A DNA stretch of 64,000 nucleotides from Bilabrum cf. latius (GCA_965178125.1 OZ237762.1:744001-808000); one strand, 5' to 3'. Shown: positions 45,224 to 57,780, counted from the first letter of the stretch. Notes: a model not told the origin generated them from the sequence alone. Translations and numbers: made by a program.

Positions 45224-46517
45224 CGGCAGGTGGCGACTGCGGGGGGGTCGGGTGTGACGCCAGTGGCTACTGGGGCGGGTCTCTAGGGGTCGGGGCCGGC
45301 GGGCTGGGTCTGCACCGTGGCGCCTCTCATGTCGGCTTTGGATGTCATGGAGACATCGCACTCGTCACACCCCGGTGCGCGCCGTATCTGCCCTGTGCCT
45401 GGCCCCCGTCCTGCTGTCACGGCTGTTCCCCTGGCTTCTTCCTCGGATTGGTCCCTGCAGGGCTTCACGGCGGATGAGTCTGAGGTTCCGCAAGTGACGG
45501 GGGCCGGGGTGAAGGAGGTGTTTCGGGGGTTCATGCAGGCGGGGTTGGAGGTCGATGGGCGGGCGGTGCTCGGGGAGCAGGCCTTGGACGTGAGCATGGC
45601 GCTCAGTGCTACTCTCCTGGGGGAGTGTGTGGGGGCCACGGGTGGCGCCGCTGGGGCTGTGCATGGCATGACGTCGGGCAAGCAGGTCTGGGTCAATCTT
45701 GTGCGGGCGTGTCGGGCCCTGGTCAAGGAGGCCCCCCCCCATGCCTAGTTGCATCTGCTGGGGGGCGACCAGCTGGCGCCTTGGTTGGCGGTGTCGGTGT
45801 TGCATCGGACGAGTCAGTGGGCGGGGGTGCTGCGGGCTGGCGCGGTGTTCAAGGCCAGCGGTATCGATCTGCGCCGGCTGACCGACGCCTTGCGGGGCCG
45901 GCTGCACCGTGATTCGCGGGCAGGTAATCGTGCCCAGGCGTGGGCAGGGTTGGTGGCCTTGTATGGCTCCCGGGGGGGCGAGGGGGCCTCGCAGGCGGCT
46001 GCCTCGGCCATGTTCTCGCTCGCTTGGGATGCCATCCGGACCGAGGCGCTGTCCGCCTGCCCGACCTCGATGGCCAACGTCCGCCGTCTTGGTGGTGGCT
46101 GGGTCCGCGTGTTCGAAGAGTGGGAGTCCGGCTCTCCTTCTCCTTCCTCCGGCTTGGCGATGGCCTCGATCTGCCGGCTGGTGTTCCCTTCGTGGGGTCT
46201 GCATGGGGCGGACACCGTGCAGGCAGCTGGTGATGCCGGGGTTCTCGGCGACGTGGCAGTTCGGATGCGCACGGAGGCATCGTGGCGCGACTCGGAGTCG
46301 ACATGCCGGTGGGACGCGCTGTTCCCTGGGTCCCCTTCCCATACCTAATCGGTTGGGGGTCCAGGGGCTGACGGGATGACGCAGGTCTCGTGTTCCTGGC
46401 CCCCGCGTGTGTCTCTGTCTCTCCGGGTGGGAGGCGGCGCGCTTGTCGGTGGGAAAGGGCGAGGGCTCGGTACGGGGGCCTGCGCATTCACAGGGTAGGG
46501 CTCTGTTTCGGTCTGAG
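45224..46517 (+). CDS. Hypothetical Ala/Gly/Trp-rich protein of the island
   Basis: One frame continues from the right 515-base repeat through TAGs near 45286 and at 45746 to a TAA at 46346, then through one more TAG to a TGA near 46515. The part from about 45320 to 46345 is protein-like: Ala-rich helical stretches, conserved-looking W and R residues, and a tail WDALFPGSPSHT. I do not recognise a domain. Its end overlaps the first 668-base direct repeat, whose second copy at 47616 repeats only the last few codons. It could be a retroelement ORF1 or a non-mobile gene. Whether the TAA is a stop or a Gln decides the length. Confidence 0.35.
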
Positions 46518-46982
46518 TCGACAGGCCGGGCAGGGCAGGCAGGGGTGCAGATACATTCTTGGTAGTAGGTTGGTAGGCCAGCGCGTGCAGGGGCACGGCT
46601 GCAGAAGGTTACTTCGGGCGGATAGGCAGGAAGGTCGGCCACACTCGCGAGTGGTGCGGCATCGGGTGCAGAGACGACTCGGAGTGGGCGGCAGGCGTCG
46701 TCCTGGCGTTCTCATTCCGGTGGGAGGGAGCGGTGTGTTTCAGGTGCAGGGCCGGGTGCGGGCTCTGCGGGTGGTCGTACGTCGGGCCTCTATGCGGAGG
46801 GGCGCGGCGGGGGTGGGCGAGGTGGCCTCGAGGGCGGGATGGGTTAGGACCCGTTCCTCGGGGCTGCTTCGTGGCGGTGTGGTGAGATTGGGCGGGATGT
46901 TGTTCGTGCTCGTGCGGTTGGTCGCTCTGGTGCTACTGGTTGTGGGCGGTTGGTTGCTGGTGGGGCGGCTGGTGTTGATGCT
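46315..46982 (+). repeat. 668-base direct repeat, left copy
   Basis: From CGCGCTGTTCCCTGGG to TTGGTTGCTGGTGGGGCGG...TTGATGCT; repeated at 47616-48285. It flanks the hexamer array. Confidence 0.75.
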
Positions 46983-47615
46983 GGTGCTGGTGCTCGGGCT
47001 TGTGCTTGTGCTGGTGCTGGTGCTGGTCTTGATGCTAGTGCTGGTGCTGGTGCTGGTACGGCTGCTGGTGCTGGTGCTGGTGCTGGTGCTGGTGGTGGTG
47101 CTGGTGCTGGTGCTGGTGCTGGTGCTGGTGCTGGTGCTGGTGCTAGTGCTAGGGCTGGTGCTGGTGCTGGTGCTGGTCTTGATGCTAGTGCTGGTGCTGG
47201 TGCTGGTACGGCTGCTGGTGCTGGTGCTGGTGCTGGTGCTGGTGGTGGTGCTGGTGCTGGTGCTAGTTTTGGTGCTGGTGCTGGTGCTGGTGCTGGTGCT
47301 GGTGCTAGTGCTAGGGCTGGTGCTGGTGCTGGTGCTGGTCTTGATGCTAGTGCTGGTGCTGGTGCTGGTACGGCTGCTGGTGCTGGTGCTGGTGCTGGTG
47401 CTGGTGGTGGTGCTGGTGCTGGTCTTGATGCTGGTGCTGGTCTTGATGCTAGTGCTAGTGCTGGTGCTGGGCTGGTGTTGGTGCTGGTGCTGGTGCTGGT
47501 ACTGGTGCTGGTGCTAGTTTTGGTGCTGGTGCTGGTGCTGGTGCTGGTGGTGATGCTGGTGCTGGTGCTGGTGCTGGAGCTGTTGCTGTTGCTGTTGCTG
47601 GTGATGGTGCTGCTG
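46983..47615. repeat. Hexamer minisatellite (GCTGGT)n
   Basis: About 105 units of CTGGTG with scattered variants such as CTTGATG and CTAGTG that recur in a higher-order period. All overlapping frames give dipeptide repeats (Leu-Val, Gly-Ala, Pro-Ala), so none is called as a gene. Confidence 0.9.
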
Positions 47616-48285
47616 CGCGCTGTTCCCTGGGTCCCCTTCCCATACCTAATCGGTTGGGGGTCCAGGGGCTGACGGGATGACGCAGGTCTCGTGTTCCTGG
47701 CCCCCCGCGTGTGTCTCTGTCTCTCCGGGTGGGAGGCGGCGCGCTTGTTCGGTGGGAAAGGGCGAGGGCTCGGTACGGGGGCCTGCGCATTCACAGGGTA
47801 GGGCTCTGTTTCGGTCTGAGTCGACAGGCCGGGCAGGGCAGGCAGGGGTGCAGATACATTCTTGGTAGTAGGTTGGTAGGCCAGCGCGTGCAGGGGCACG
47901 GCTGCAGAAGGTTACTTCGGGCGGATAGGCAGGAAGGTCGGCCACACTCGCGAGTGGTGCGGCATCGGGTGCAGAGACGACTCGGAGTGGGCGGCAGGCG
48001 TCGTCCTGGCGTTCTCATTCCGGTGGGAGGGAGCGGTGTGTTTCAGGTGCAGGGCCGGGTGCGGGCTCTGCGGGTGGTCGTACGTCGGGCCTCTATGCGG
48101 AGGGGCGCGGCGGGGGTGGGCGAGGTGGCCTCGGGGGCGGGATGGGTTAGGACCCGTTCCTCGGGGCTGCTTCGTGGCGGTGTGGTGAGATTGGGCGGGA
48201 TGGCGTTCGTGCTCGTGCGGTTGGTCGCTCTGGTGCTACTGGTTGTGGGCGGTTGGTTGCTGGTGGGGCGGCTGGTGTTGATGCT
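47616..48285 (+). repeat. 668-base direct repeat, right copy
   Basis: Partner of 46315-46982 with a few single-base differences. Confidence 0.75.
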
Positions 48286-48950
48286 TGTAATGGGCTCCGG
48301 ATGCTTCCGGGGGCGGCAGGTGCGGTGTGCGTGCTCTTGCGGTCTGGGACTCCGGTGTTGATGCGGCCGGGCACTTAGACGCTTCTGCTGCTGTGGGCGA
48401 CGTGTCGCGCTCGTGCTGTCGGGGTCTCTGGCGCTGCGGATCTCCATGGTGCCGTGGGGTGGGGCTGTTGGGGCGGATGGGATGACACGGGTTTCGGGTC
48501 CTTGCCCTTTCCCCCCTCCCCCCCCCCCCCCCCCCCGAGTGTGGTGCTGTGGTGGGCCAGTGCGGGCGGGGGCCCGACGGCAGCTGGTTCATTTGGGCGG
48601 CTCGTCAGGTCGGCCGTGGGGCGTTTGGATGCTGGCGGGGCTTCGTGGTACGCCGGCCTCGTCTCTGCATGCATCGGCGGCTGAGCTCCTGGCGTAGTCG
48701 CAGCTGGTGGCTGGGACAGACCCCATGCCGTATGGGCGGACTTGCGGTGTGTGCGGGCCAGCTTCCCGCCGCTGCGGGATCCGTTTAACCCAGTTCCAAC
48801 TCCTGCTGGCGGCTGCACTCCACTGCTCCGTCTCAACCAAGTAACTGGAAGAACTTGGTAACTTTGAGGATGGGCTCTCGGAGGAAACCAACTACAACCA
48901 TGTGTGACTGTCTGCGAGATTAGGGTGCTGTGTACAACGTGTGATCTCAG
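48286..48950. other. Island spacer with a long C run
   Basis: A C homopolymer of roughly 20 bases lies near 48515. Bases 48856-48950 are repeated at 49630-49724. A 94-codon plus-strand frame (48413-48697) crosses the C run and is not convincing as a gene. Confidence 0.4.
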
Positions 48951-49624
48951 TTGGTGAGGCCAGCAAGGTCTCTGAGATTGAGGTCGCGCGGTGGGCGCAG
49001 GACCCGCTCGAGGTGCAGGAGCAGATGCGACGTAGCGATGCGGAGGAGTGAGAAAGATGCGACGTAGCGAAGCGGAGGAGTGAGAGAGAGAGAGAAAGCG
49101 GCTAGGGATGCAGACTAGGAGCGGCGGCGACGCGGGGTGGGCGACGGATGGAGAGGGGAGTGGTGTGGGTGGAGCAGAAGGAGAGGGCGAGGGATGGGGG
49201 GGGGGTGGGGGGCGGAGCAGAAGGAGAGGGCGAGGGGTGGGGGGGGGGGGGTCGGGGTGGGGGCAGAGCAGAGAGAGAGAGGGCGAGGGATGGGGGAGGG
49301 GGGGGGTTAGAGAGAGAAGGCGATAGATGGGCGGGGGGGGCAAAGCAGGGAGGAGGGGGGGGGGCGGCGGTTCACCAAGTGGGGAGGAAGAAGTGGAGGA
49401 GAAGATGAGTGGTGGGGTCATCGGGTTGATACGGCGGATAGAAAGGGGGGAGGCACAGGCCGGGTAGGTGGGGGTTTGGGCATGTGGGGGACGGGTGACT
49501 CGGATCAGGGGGATCGGATCACCCGACCACGTGCGGATGTGGAAGTTGAGAGGTCACAATTAGACTCGAGCGGCAATCAAGCCGCGTGCTATTCGGGCGC
49601 TGAGAGGCAGCGCTCGCCAGTTTT
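48951..49624 (+). repeat. Interspersed repeat R1, copy f, flanked by 95-base direct repeats
   Basis: Nearly identical to copy e. The 95 bases before it (48856-48950) recur after it (49630-49724), both ending in GTGATCTCAG, so R1 sits between copies of a longer sequence. Confidence 0.8.
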
Positions 49625-49724
49625 CTTTTTGGTAACTTTGAGGATGGGCTTTTGGAGGAAACCAACTACAACCATGTGTGACTGTCTGCGAGATTAGGGT
49701 GCTGTGTACAACGTGTGATCTCAG

Positions 49725-50041
49725 CGTCGCATGTCCTAACTCGATTTTGGACACCAGTCTTCGACAGGTCTGACTGATTCAGCAATGCCTTATACTAAGC
49801 TTAATCCCCCCCGGATCTGCAGAACACGCACGTAAGGTTTCGCTAAATTAATGTCCCACTAAACAGACTGCCACAAAGAACCCCAGGTGTGGATCCTATT
49901 AAATGGATTGGCAGGTCGCACCACGACCATCGGATCTGGAACGTTGGTCGGCCCCGATCTGTGAACTAGATCTAGGCAGGTCTTCACAATGGACGCAGTG
50001 AAGCTCGTACTACAGGTCTTAACCTTCAAATCTGGCACAAG
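49725..50041. other. Downstream flank of the fifth sensor gene
   Basis: No gene or repeat recognised; it should hold the 3' processing signals of the minus-strand gene. Confidence 0.4.
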
Positions 50042-53000
50042 TCACAAGTCCTTTGCGATCGCGGCGCCCGCGGGTCCCCCTGCGACACCCAGCTGCATCC
50101 TGGTCAGCTCCTTCCTGACCCCCCTCTTCATCTCCGGAAGTGCGTTTAAGACTCCGGGAGGCAGCACCATGATCACCTGCCATGCAGCACTCAGCGGCTG
50201 GGCCAGCTTGTCTGCGGCGTTCCAGTACGACAGCGCCACGACCACCGCGATGACGGCAAGGGACGTCCCCAGGACAGCATCGTTGATCCTGAGATTTCTC
50301 CGAATACGGTCTGCTGAATCGACAGAGTAGGCCTCTGCCACGCGGGCAAAGGAGTCCCGCAGGTGCGGCTGGATCACGTCCGACATCAGTACGAGGTTGC
50401 GTAAGAACGCCGACAACTGTGGCACGGTGCCAATGACCAAGTCGGGCTGAGGCTAGGCATCGAGGACAGCCCGCTCCACCCTAATCATTGCGATCAGTGC
50501 ATTCCTAGCCCCAGTCCGCAGCACGCCATCTGAAATCTCCCTGCACTCATCGTACACCGTAGAGCCGAAGCAGGCGTCTTCAAGCATGATGGCCTTGCCA
50601 ACTTCGTCATCAATTGGCTGCATGTTTGTCTCTAGGCCTGTGGACTCATCTGTGAACCGCCCCCCCACGACGACCCTCGAGCTCGTCTCAAGGAGCCTGC
50701 CCTCCAGGTCCTCGATCTCAGCCCGCAAGGCGTTCCTGCTCACGTTGGACTGGAGGAATATGAAGTCAATTGACTTTCGAACCAGTCGAACCGAGTCCAT
50801 CGCGAGCCTCTCTGTGGTCACCAGCCGCTCGTTCGACTGCTGCACGGCGCGCAACAACAGCGCGATGCTGAGGACGAGGAAGATGACCCAGATAAATGAC
50901 AGCGCCACCGGGACCAGGAATCCACCGGTGGACCGCCAGGTGAAGTCCCACGTGTCGTTGAACGGCCTCTACTTCAGCACTGCTCGCCTACGGTTGCGCC
51001 CGTGCCGGCTCCGGCCCCCAACGCTGCCAGACAGCCGCCTCTACACTGACTACCCCTGCACGCCCACCAGACGAGCAGGAGACAGAAGCGCCTTGCCAGT
51101 CGCGCCATCGACCGGTTGAAGTGCAAGAACATCGTGGGGCCCCCCTTCGATGGCCTGCAGGCTGCCCTCCAGCCCGCTCGAGGCCTCCATGGAACCACCG
51201 GCAACCAGCGAGTCGCCTTCCGGCCCACCCTCCTGCGCGGGCTACTCCTTGCGCTCCTGCGAGACCATGGCCTTCCACTTGGCCTAGTCTCGCTTGAGCT
51301 TCTCTTCCGTCTCGGCTGCGTTCGTGGGGGCGGCGAAAGACATCCTGGAGACGATCTTGCCGTCTTGGGCGGTCTGGGTGCCTCCGGTGCCGTCTGATCC
51401 CGACGCGATGAGAACTGCGCTCGAATCAGGGGTGTGGTTCCCGGTGGCAAACTATGCCGCCCCAGCTGCACCCCCGCTTTGAGATATCCCCCCTCCCGCT
51501 TTATCGTCGTTGTTCAGCGTCTGCGCGATGGTGGTCTCGAGGTCTTCTTCCATGAGTTTCCTCCTCTCGTCCTCCTCGTCCCTTCCACCGTCCTCCTCCA
51601 GCTGGTTCATCGTGCGGGCCAGTCGGCTAGAGGCATGCTTTCGGAGGGCCTTGGCGACTTGCTGCGGCATGAAGAACATGAGCTCCACGATGCGAGCCGA
51701 GCGAGAGCGCAGGGACGCGATCGCGCGGGCGAAGAGCACGGCTGACACCGCGAGGGCCAGGATGAAGCAGCCGAGTCCCACCACACCCACAATGAGCTGG
51801 CCCCGCTGAAATGATGTCGAGACATCCACCTGCCGCAGGGATAGGCTCTCGTTGACGGCCTGGAGATACGTCTCGGAGTTGGTGTTCAGCGTGGAATAGC
51901 CCCGGTCCCCAAACGACAGCGCAGGCACCTCCGGTGCGGCAGCCAGGAGCATGGTGCTGCTGAGGAAGGAAGACATCTGCAGGAGAGACTGGTTGTAAGA
52001 TTCTGCCCGGCTGACGCCCACTGCAGGCTCGGTGACGGTCCACCGGGCCACCTTCGCGTCATCGAAGCCCCTCCTCGCGTTGAGCTGCGGAGTTGAGTCC
52101 TGTAGGATCTTCACGATGCGTTCGTGCTCCACGGCCACAGGCTTCAGCTGGGCATATTCCTCGTCCACAGTGAGGGCAGGAGAGATCCCGCCTTGCTGTG
52201 ATGCGATGCTCCTGTACAGCCCGTCGTAAATTTGGAATTGCAGGCCCTGCTCAGCGGAGAGATAGAGCTGGTTGGATACCTCCTGCAACGACTCACCGAT
52301 GCTACGCTGGACAAAAATAAAGGCGATTCCCATGGCCAATATGGCCACCACGGTCGACCGGAAGGTCCACCGCACCACATTCACCTCTGCGTCAGTCGTA
52401 GCACTTCGAGTGTGCAGTATCTTGGCCAGCTAGCCCGTCAGCCACGAGCGGTTTGACTGCACGGACCCGGCCCCGGGCGCGTACATCCCGGAGGCACCAT
52501 CCCGGAAATTTGTACCCTAGGCTCTTGGCCCTCCATGAGATTGGCGTCGCTTCGTGAGTGTCCCGCTGCCGTGGCTGCCCCCGGCTAGCATTGGGTGTCC
52601 CCCGTCTGCTCTAGAGAAAGGGTCGATGGGGCTCTGGCTAGGCCTGCGGGCGGATGGCGAGTCACTACCACTGCCGCTTTTCGCTTCGCCGAGTGAATCT
52701 CCCTCCAGGCCTTGGAGGCCCTTAATCACCTGAATGCCCGGGCCGGAGGATCCGACGCTCGGGTGTTTCCGCAGAGCCGTCGCAGACGTGGTGGGGTCAG
52801 CAGTCGCGCCGGATGTAACCGATTGTGCCACGTTTCCGATCACCGCGTTTGCCGCGTGGGCCGACAGCCCCCTCACGGGCTGCTCCCCCGATCCGGATCC
52901 TGGGTTGCTCGAGGAGAACGATTTTGCCTCGTCCTCGGCTCCTGGAGTGCTTGATGCCACAGCAGTCAGGTCACTTGGCCTACCATCGCCGGCGCCAGTT

Positions 53001-56000
53001 CCCCCGGCACCTCCCATTTCGGCAATGCCTACACCATCGACTTCCTCGACATCTGGCTACATCCTCGTCAGGAAGCTGCTCCTCTTTGAACCCTTCACAC
53101 TCTTGATGCGGATCACTGGGGTCTTGGTAGAAGCGCTAGCCCCATCTGCTGCTTTCCCACCCGACCCCTCTGTAGGTTGATCCTCCGCATCGGCCTCGCC
53201 GCTGTCCTTTGAGGTGCTCCTCGACCGGTGCCTGTGCCTCGCCTCCAGACCATACCCCTGCTACACCAGCGACTTGCGGACGGCCTGCCTCATGGCCTGG
53301 GCCTCCCCCTGGCTGGGAGCTCGCCACCGCAGCATGTAGGCCTCCTGGCCCACGTCCAGGGCCAGGTCCTGCACGGAGCCAAGCACCACAGCGCTTGTTC
53401 CCTGGGCCGTCTCGACGGGGATGAGGGCAGTCTCGCCCAGCTGCAGGACGGGTGCGAGCCTCAGCTCGGGGGGAAGGTCAGGCACCTCGATCGTCTCTGT
53501 GGTGCGCACGGCGCCGGAATAGCCGGGTCGAGGAGCTCTCGTCTAGAGGTTGGAGTGGGCCTTGTGCAGCTGCTGCTCGTTCCCTCCGTCGATAGGAGGC
53601 AGCGTCTGCTTGCTCCCGCTGGTACTGCGGCTGCTATCCAGAAGCAGCCTTCTAGTGGATGTGGTGAGGCCTCGCATGGCTGCCAGGGAGGGGTTCCCCT
53701 TGCTCCTCGTGGTCTTCCTGGCTAGCTCGCTGGGCTCCCCGCTCTCACCCGCCAGGTGCCTCTCGATCTTGAGGGCGATCTCCTCCAGCTCTGCGATAAT
53801 TGCTGCGTCCTCGCTCCTCCCAGACGTGGGCTAGCTCGGGCTGTCCCCTCTCAATATGGCCAGCATCACGGACACAGCCTACAGACCAGGGTCATACATG
53901 GTGCCATCCATCGTCGGGAAGCACTAGGCCATCTGGATTGGCTCCCGCTGCAGCTGCTCGCTGTCAGTGCCCAGCAGCTGCATCGACCGAGCGCTCGCTG
54001 ACAGCACCTTGTACCCGCGCCTCTTGCCCCCGAAGAAGATCACATCCTCCTCACACTGGAGCACATCGATGCCCACAGACAGGCGAGGCGCAGATGTGGC
54101 CTCATCGGGCGTCGACTCGAGCAGAGAAATGATCACCGGGAGAACCGCACCAGAAGACGGCAGCGCAAACGACACCTCCGTCTGGTTCAAAGCATCCGAG
54201 AACCCACACCGCTGCAGCTGATGCAGCCTACGGCTGTAGATGCCGCGGATCGGGTCGGGCAGCAGCGTCTGGAACTTGAGACCGATCAGCTGCTGGGTGT
54301 TGTTGTAGCCGAGCATTCGGCACGTCGACGGCGAGGCCGACAGGATCTCGCCCACGCTCCCGTCAGAGGCACTGACGGTAATGTTAGCCGTTGAGTCGTC
54401 GAGCTGGTCCACTGTGGGGGCCTCGGAGCCGAACACCACGTGCCGCACGGCCCTGGCCCTCTGCCGCGTGTGTCTCTCCTCCAGCCGGTCCGCCTTGTTG
54501 AACAGCTCCACAGCCGTCAGCGGGTCGTTCATCATCTCCACCAGGAACTCCGCATACCCACGCGCCACCAGCGCGCCTTGATTCAGACGCATCATGGTCC
54601 GGTACAGCTCGTCCGTCTTCTTCAGGCCAGTCTCGATCTCAACACCGATGCCCACGACCGTGGCCACGTCGGGTCGGTCGTCAGCCAGGTGCTCCCACAG
54701 CTTGAGGATGCTGCGCATGGCTGCCACCTTGCTCTCCTGCGCCTGCCGCGACAGCGACTCGAAGATCACGCGGTCCAGTGCCGACAGCTTGCTCGAGTCA
54801 GCACCCTCTCGCAAACCCCGAGTGCGCCCGTAGATGAAGTACTGGAGGTCCAGAGACGGAGACCGCAGCCGTCCTTGTGCCAGGGCCTGCGCCTCGGCAA
54901 AGTTGTTCTCGAAGCAGAACTGGTGGTAGAACTCCGCCGCCAGCACGTGCGCCATGGCCGTCTGTCCGAAGTGAGCCGCCATCTGCCGGTAGGCCCGCTC
55001 TGCCGTGTACAGCCTGTGCTCGTCCTCCCTGTGCCTGCGGGTGGCGTACTTCATGTTGGCCAGCCTCCATCCGAAGAAGGTCCCGTCCAGCTCATGCATC
55101 ATCTGCATGCGCCGCCTGGCCCTGTCCTGCCCCTGCCTCGAGTCCACCAGCAGCCCCTCATCCTCGGCATCATACAGGCCTCCCTGGCCGCGAGTCGGAG
55201 CCACCACGGAGCCCCGGCCCCTGCCAGCGCGCGCACTCGTCAGCATGTTTCCTAACCAGGCCGGGGGCTGCTGCATTGCCTTAGTGACTGCTCCAATGGC
55301 CCCTGTTGCGGATCCTGCGAGGACATTGCCCGTGCGCCCCGGCATCTGCGCATCTGCAGGGGCGGGTTTCAGAGACCTCAACGGAGCACCGTACCTGGGC
55401 CTGCGGCGCCTTGGAACGGCGTGCTGCCCCTTGCGGGACTGTTCCACAGACGACCCCCGCGACTCCACCACGCGCGAGTACTCCTGCATGCGGTGCCGCG
55501 CCCACACGTCCAGATGCACCAGGCTCTCGCACGCCTCCAGGGGAAGAGCAGCGATGAAGAACTCCCGCATGTAGCACGCCAAGAAGCCACCGCAGTACGC
55601 CAGCACAGACCCAAGGTACAGCAGCAGCGACTGGTCTCTAGTTCCGGTGTAGCGGGCCAGCGCCAGCACCAGCGTGCTCCACAGGAACACGCACGCGAAC
55701 CCAGCCTGCATCGCGTTGATGCCCGGGTGCACGAACGGCAGGTACCGCACGGCCATCCCCAGCCAGGCGGCCCCGGCGAGGAGCAGCAGGACGACGAGGA
55801 CCCACGAGTCGAGGACGAAGTCCCTGAAGACGCTGTAGCAGAGCACGAGGGCGACCTTGACGAGGAGCATGGCGGCGTCCATCTGGCCGTGGCTCTTGGC
55901 GCTCCACGACTTGCTCGCGGGGTTGCGGTCGATATACACCGCGGAAATGAAGACCGATAAGAAGCTGAAAACGATGAGAAGCAGCGCAAGGAATATTCGC

Positions 56001-56744
56001 ATGATGATCGGTCCTGCGCTCGTGCACTCCATCCCAGAGCCGATCCAGGTTCCGTCGCCCGAAGTTCTCTCCACCCCTGGACATGCCAGAGACCGAGCGA
56101 TCACAGTGGTGAACGGAAGGAACAGAGTTGTAGTTGTTAGGGTTGCCACTGATCGCAGAATTTTCAAGATGACTTCGCTTTGCGGTGCATCGGCAACGAA
56201 CCGCCACGCTGCGGAAAGATTGTAGGACTCAAAACCGAACAAACTATGGTCCCAGCTGGCTTGTGGCACCCAAACGTCGATTTTAGTCATTTGTATCTCT
56301 CACCAACGCTGATGGATAGTCCAACGAACAGACTCGTCCAGAGTATCGATAGTACCAGCACGGCGACAAACAGTGTGAACAGGGATGGCCTTCCAATGAA
56401 GTCACCAGAGACCACATCAAGTGTGAGGGCCAGGGGCTCAACTGCTGTATCTTCCCAAGGAAGCTAAGCAGCGCTGTTGATTGGGAAATTCAGGACTTGC
56501 AACGCATCGATCGCCTGCGGTAGTAAGTAGCGGACCGGAGATGCGAAGCTAAGATGTGCAAATCCTGACCTTCAACACAATAGCCCAGGGGCAGATGGAA
56601 TCTCACCATGAATATTATCAGTGAACGCTGCTCTGCATCGATCTTCCTATTCATAATGAAGGCAAAACCGAAGAGAGAGTCCAACAACAGCTCGCCGATC
56701 GATGTCTATCCCTTCTCGCCGTTCACAGCGGCTATAGAAGACAT
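50042..56744 (-). CDS. TmcB-like membrane PAS sensor, diverged fifth copy (complete)
   Basis: Exons 56744-56607, 56514-56304 and 56172-50042 total 6,480 bases, exactly 2,159 codons plus TGA at 50042. About 17 TAGs lie in frame (for example 53924, 53261, 52517, 51452, 50453, and one in each of the first two exons) with no TAA or TGA. The N-terminus aligns with copy 1 residue by residue through FAF...LQ-hydrophobic-L. Parts follow the family: eight spans, linker, TmcB-type region, PAS (about residue 720-820), an outside loop after a span near 52350, a span near 51760, a long linker, a span near 50900, a loop with DAC...YDEC, and a last span near 50240. Linker 55080-55390 and most of the C-terminal half are unlike the other copies, while 55400-55920 and 54430-55070 are nearly identical in DNA. 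It has two introns in the N-terminal part where the others have one. Confidence 0.87.
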
Positions 56745-57004
56745 CACAGAGACAAGTGGAATATTTCACAGTAAAATAATCCGAATGATGGGGACGAATG
56801 AACAGTACAATGAGCGAGTGTGACTTTGTTTGCACTTGTAGGTGAATTAATGCGTTGGCGGAAGTCGTGTAGGTTACGGGTGGTCGCAAACTTTGAATAT
56901 ACACACTACCAAAAATGGCTTAATGCGCGGCGACGAAGTACTACGGAACCAAAGTAAGCGTTGCTCAGCTCGACTCTACAGAGTCCTACAGGCTGGCCAA
57001 TAAC
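56745..57004. promoter_or_regulatory. Divergent promoter region
   Basis: 260 bases separate the ATG of the fifth sensor gene (minus) from that of the EF-hand gene (plus). It should serve both; no individual element can be named. Confidence 0.4.
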
Positions 57005-57780
57005 ATGCCACTTTCACAGGATGAAATTGATGCATGCCGAGAGACATTTCAAGCTTTTGATGCTGACAGGTCGTGAGTTTTGACAATATTTCACTCGGTA
57101 TGAAGGAACTGATAGAAATCAATGATAGAAATCAGCGGCCACACATTGCCACAATACTGTGCCCGCAGAGGTTTCATCGAGGTATGGGAGCTGCGACAGG
57201 TAATGGAAGGTATGAATAAGTTGTCGCTTCACTATGGAGGTTGTAGTAATACCGTGGAAGGCAACATGAAAGTTGCCCCCATACAAGAAATAAACCATGC
57301 ACGCATTTCCAGCCGAATATCGCAGCCATGGACCAAGCTTTGACAGATGAGGAGCTATTCTAGCTCATCAGCGAGGTGGACGAGGACATGTCAGGAACAA
57401 TTGGTAAGTTTGGAGGCTTAAACCCAACGGAAATGCTTGGTGTAACCGCACTACGAGTATCGTCCGTCCGTCCATGCGTGCTCTCCGCAGATTTTGGCGA
57501 GTTTTTGCACGTAATTGAGGCCCAAAAGGAGAAAGCAAACCGCTTCAGCGAAGAGACTGACATGATTGATGCCTTTGTCGCCTGTGGCGGTAGCAACGAT
57601 AAGAGCGGCCACGTCAGGAGGGACAAGCTGGTCAAGATAATCAAGGACGATTTCGGGTTGTAGATAGACATCGAAAAACTCATCGATGCCGTGGACGTAG
57701 ACGGTTCCGGCGAGATCGAGTTCGAGGAGTTCTCGAGGCTCTTGTCTTCTGGGTCCTCGGGCGCCGTCGGTGCCACGTGA
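57005..57780 (+). CDS. Calmodulin-like EF-hand protein
   Basis: Exons 57005-57072, 57169-57209, 57326-57403 and 57491-57780 give 477 bases: 158 residues plus TGA. Introns open GTGAGT, GTATGA and GTAAGT and close CGCAG. Four EF-hand-like helices are visible: a start DEIDACRETFQAFDAD, a second after VDEDMSGTI leading into FGEFLHVIE, a third with N-D-K-S-G, and a fourth with the canonical loop DVDGSGEIEFEEF. TAG at 57361 falls in EELF-TAG-LISEVD, where relatives have Gln; a second TAG is at 57661. Length and pattern fit calmodulin-like proteins of flagellar type (such as the outer dynein arm docking subunit DC3), but a general calcium sensor is equally possible. The first loop, DADRSGFIEVWE, is split by intron 1. 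Confidence 0.88.

Noticed and set aside
46390-47517. 375-codon Leu-Val repeat frame and similar Gly-Ala and Pro-Ala frames
   Set aside because: These are translations of the hexamer minisatellite in different registers; all frames are open because the repeat unit contains no stop.
56173-56290. ATG at 56290 as the start of the fifth sensor gene
   Set aside because: The codons 56290-56173 lie in an intron (donor GTGAGA at 56303). Upstream exons to ATG 56744 align with copy 1 and make the total a multiple of three.
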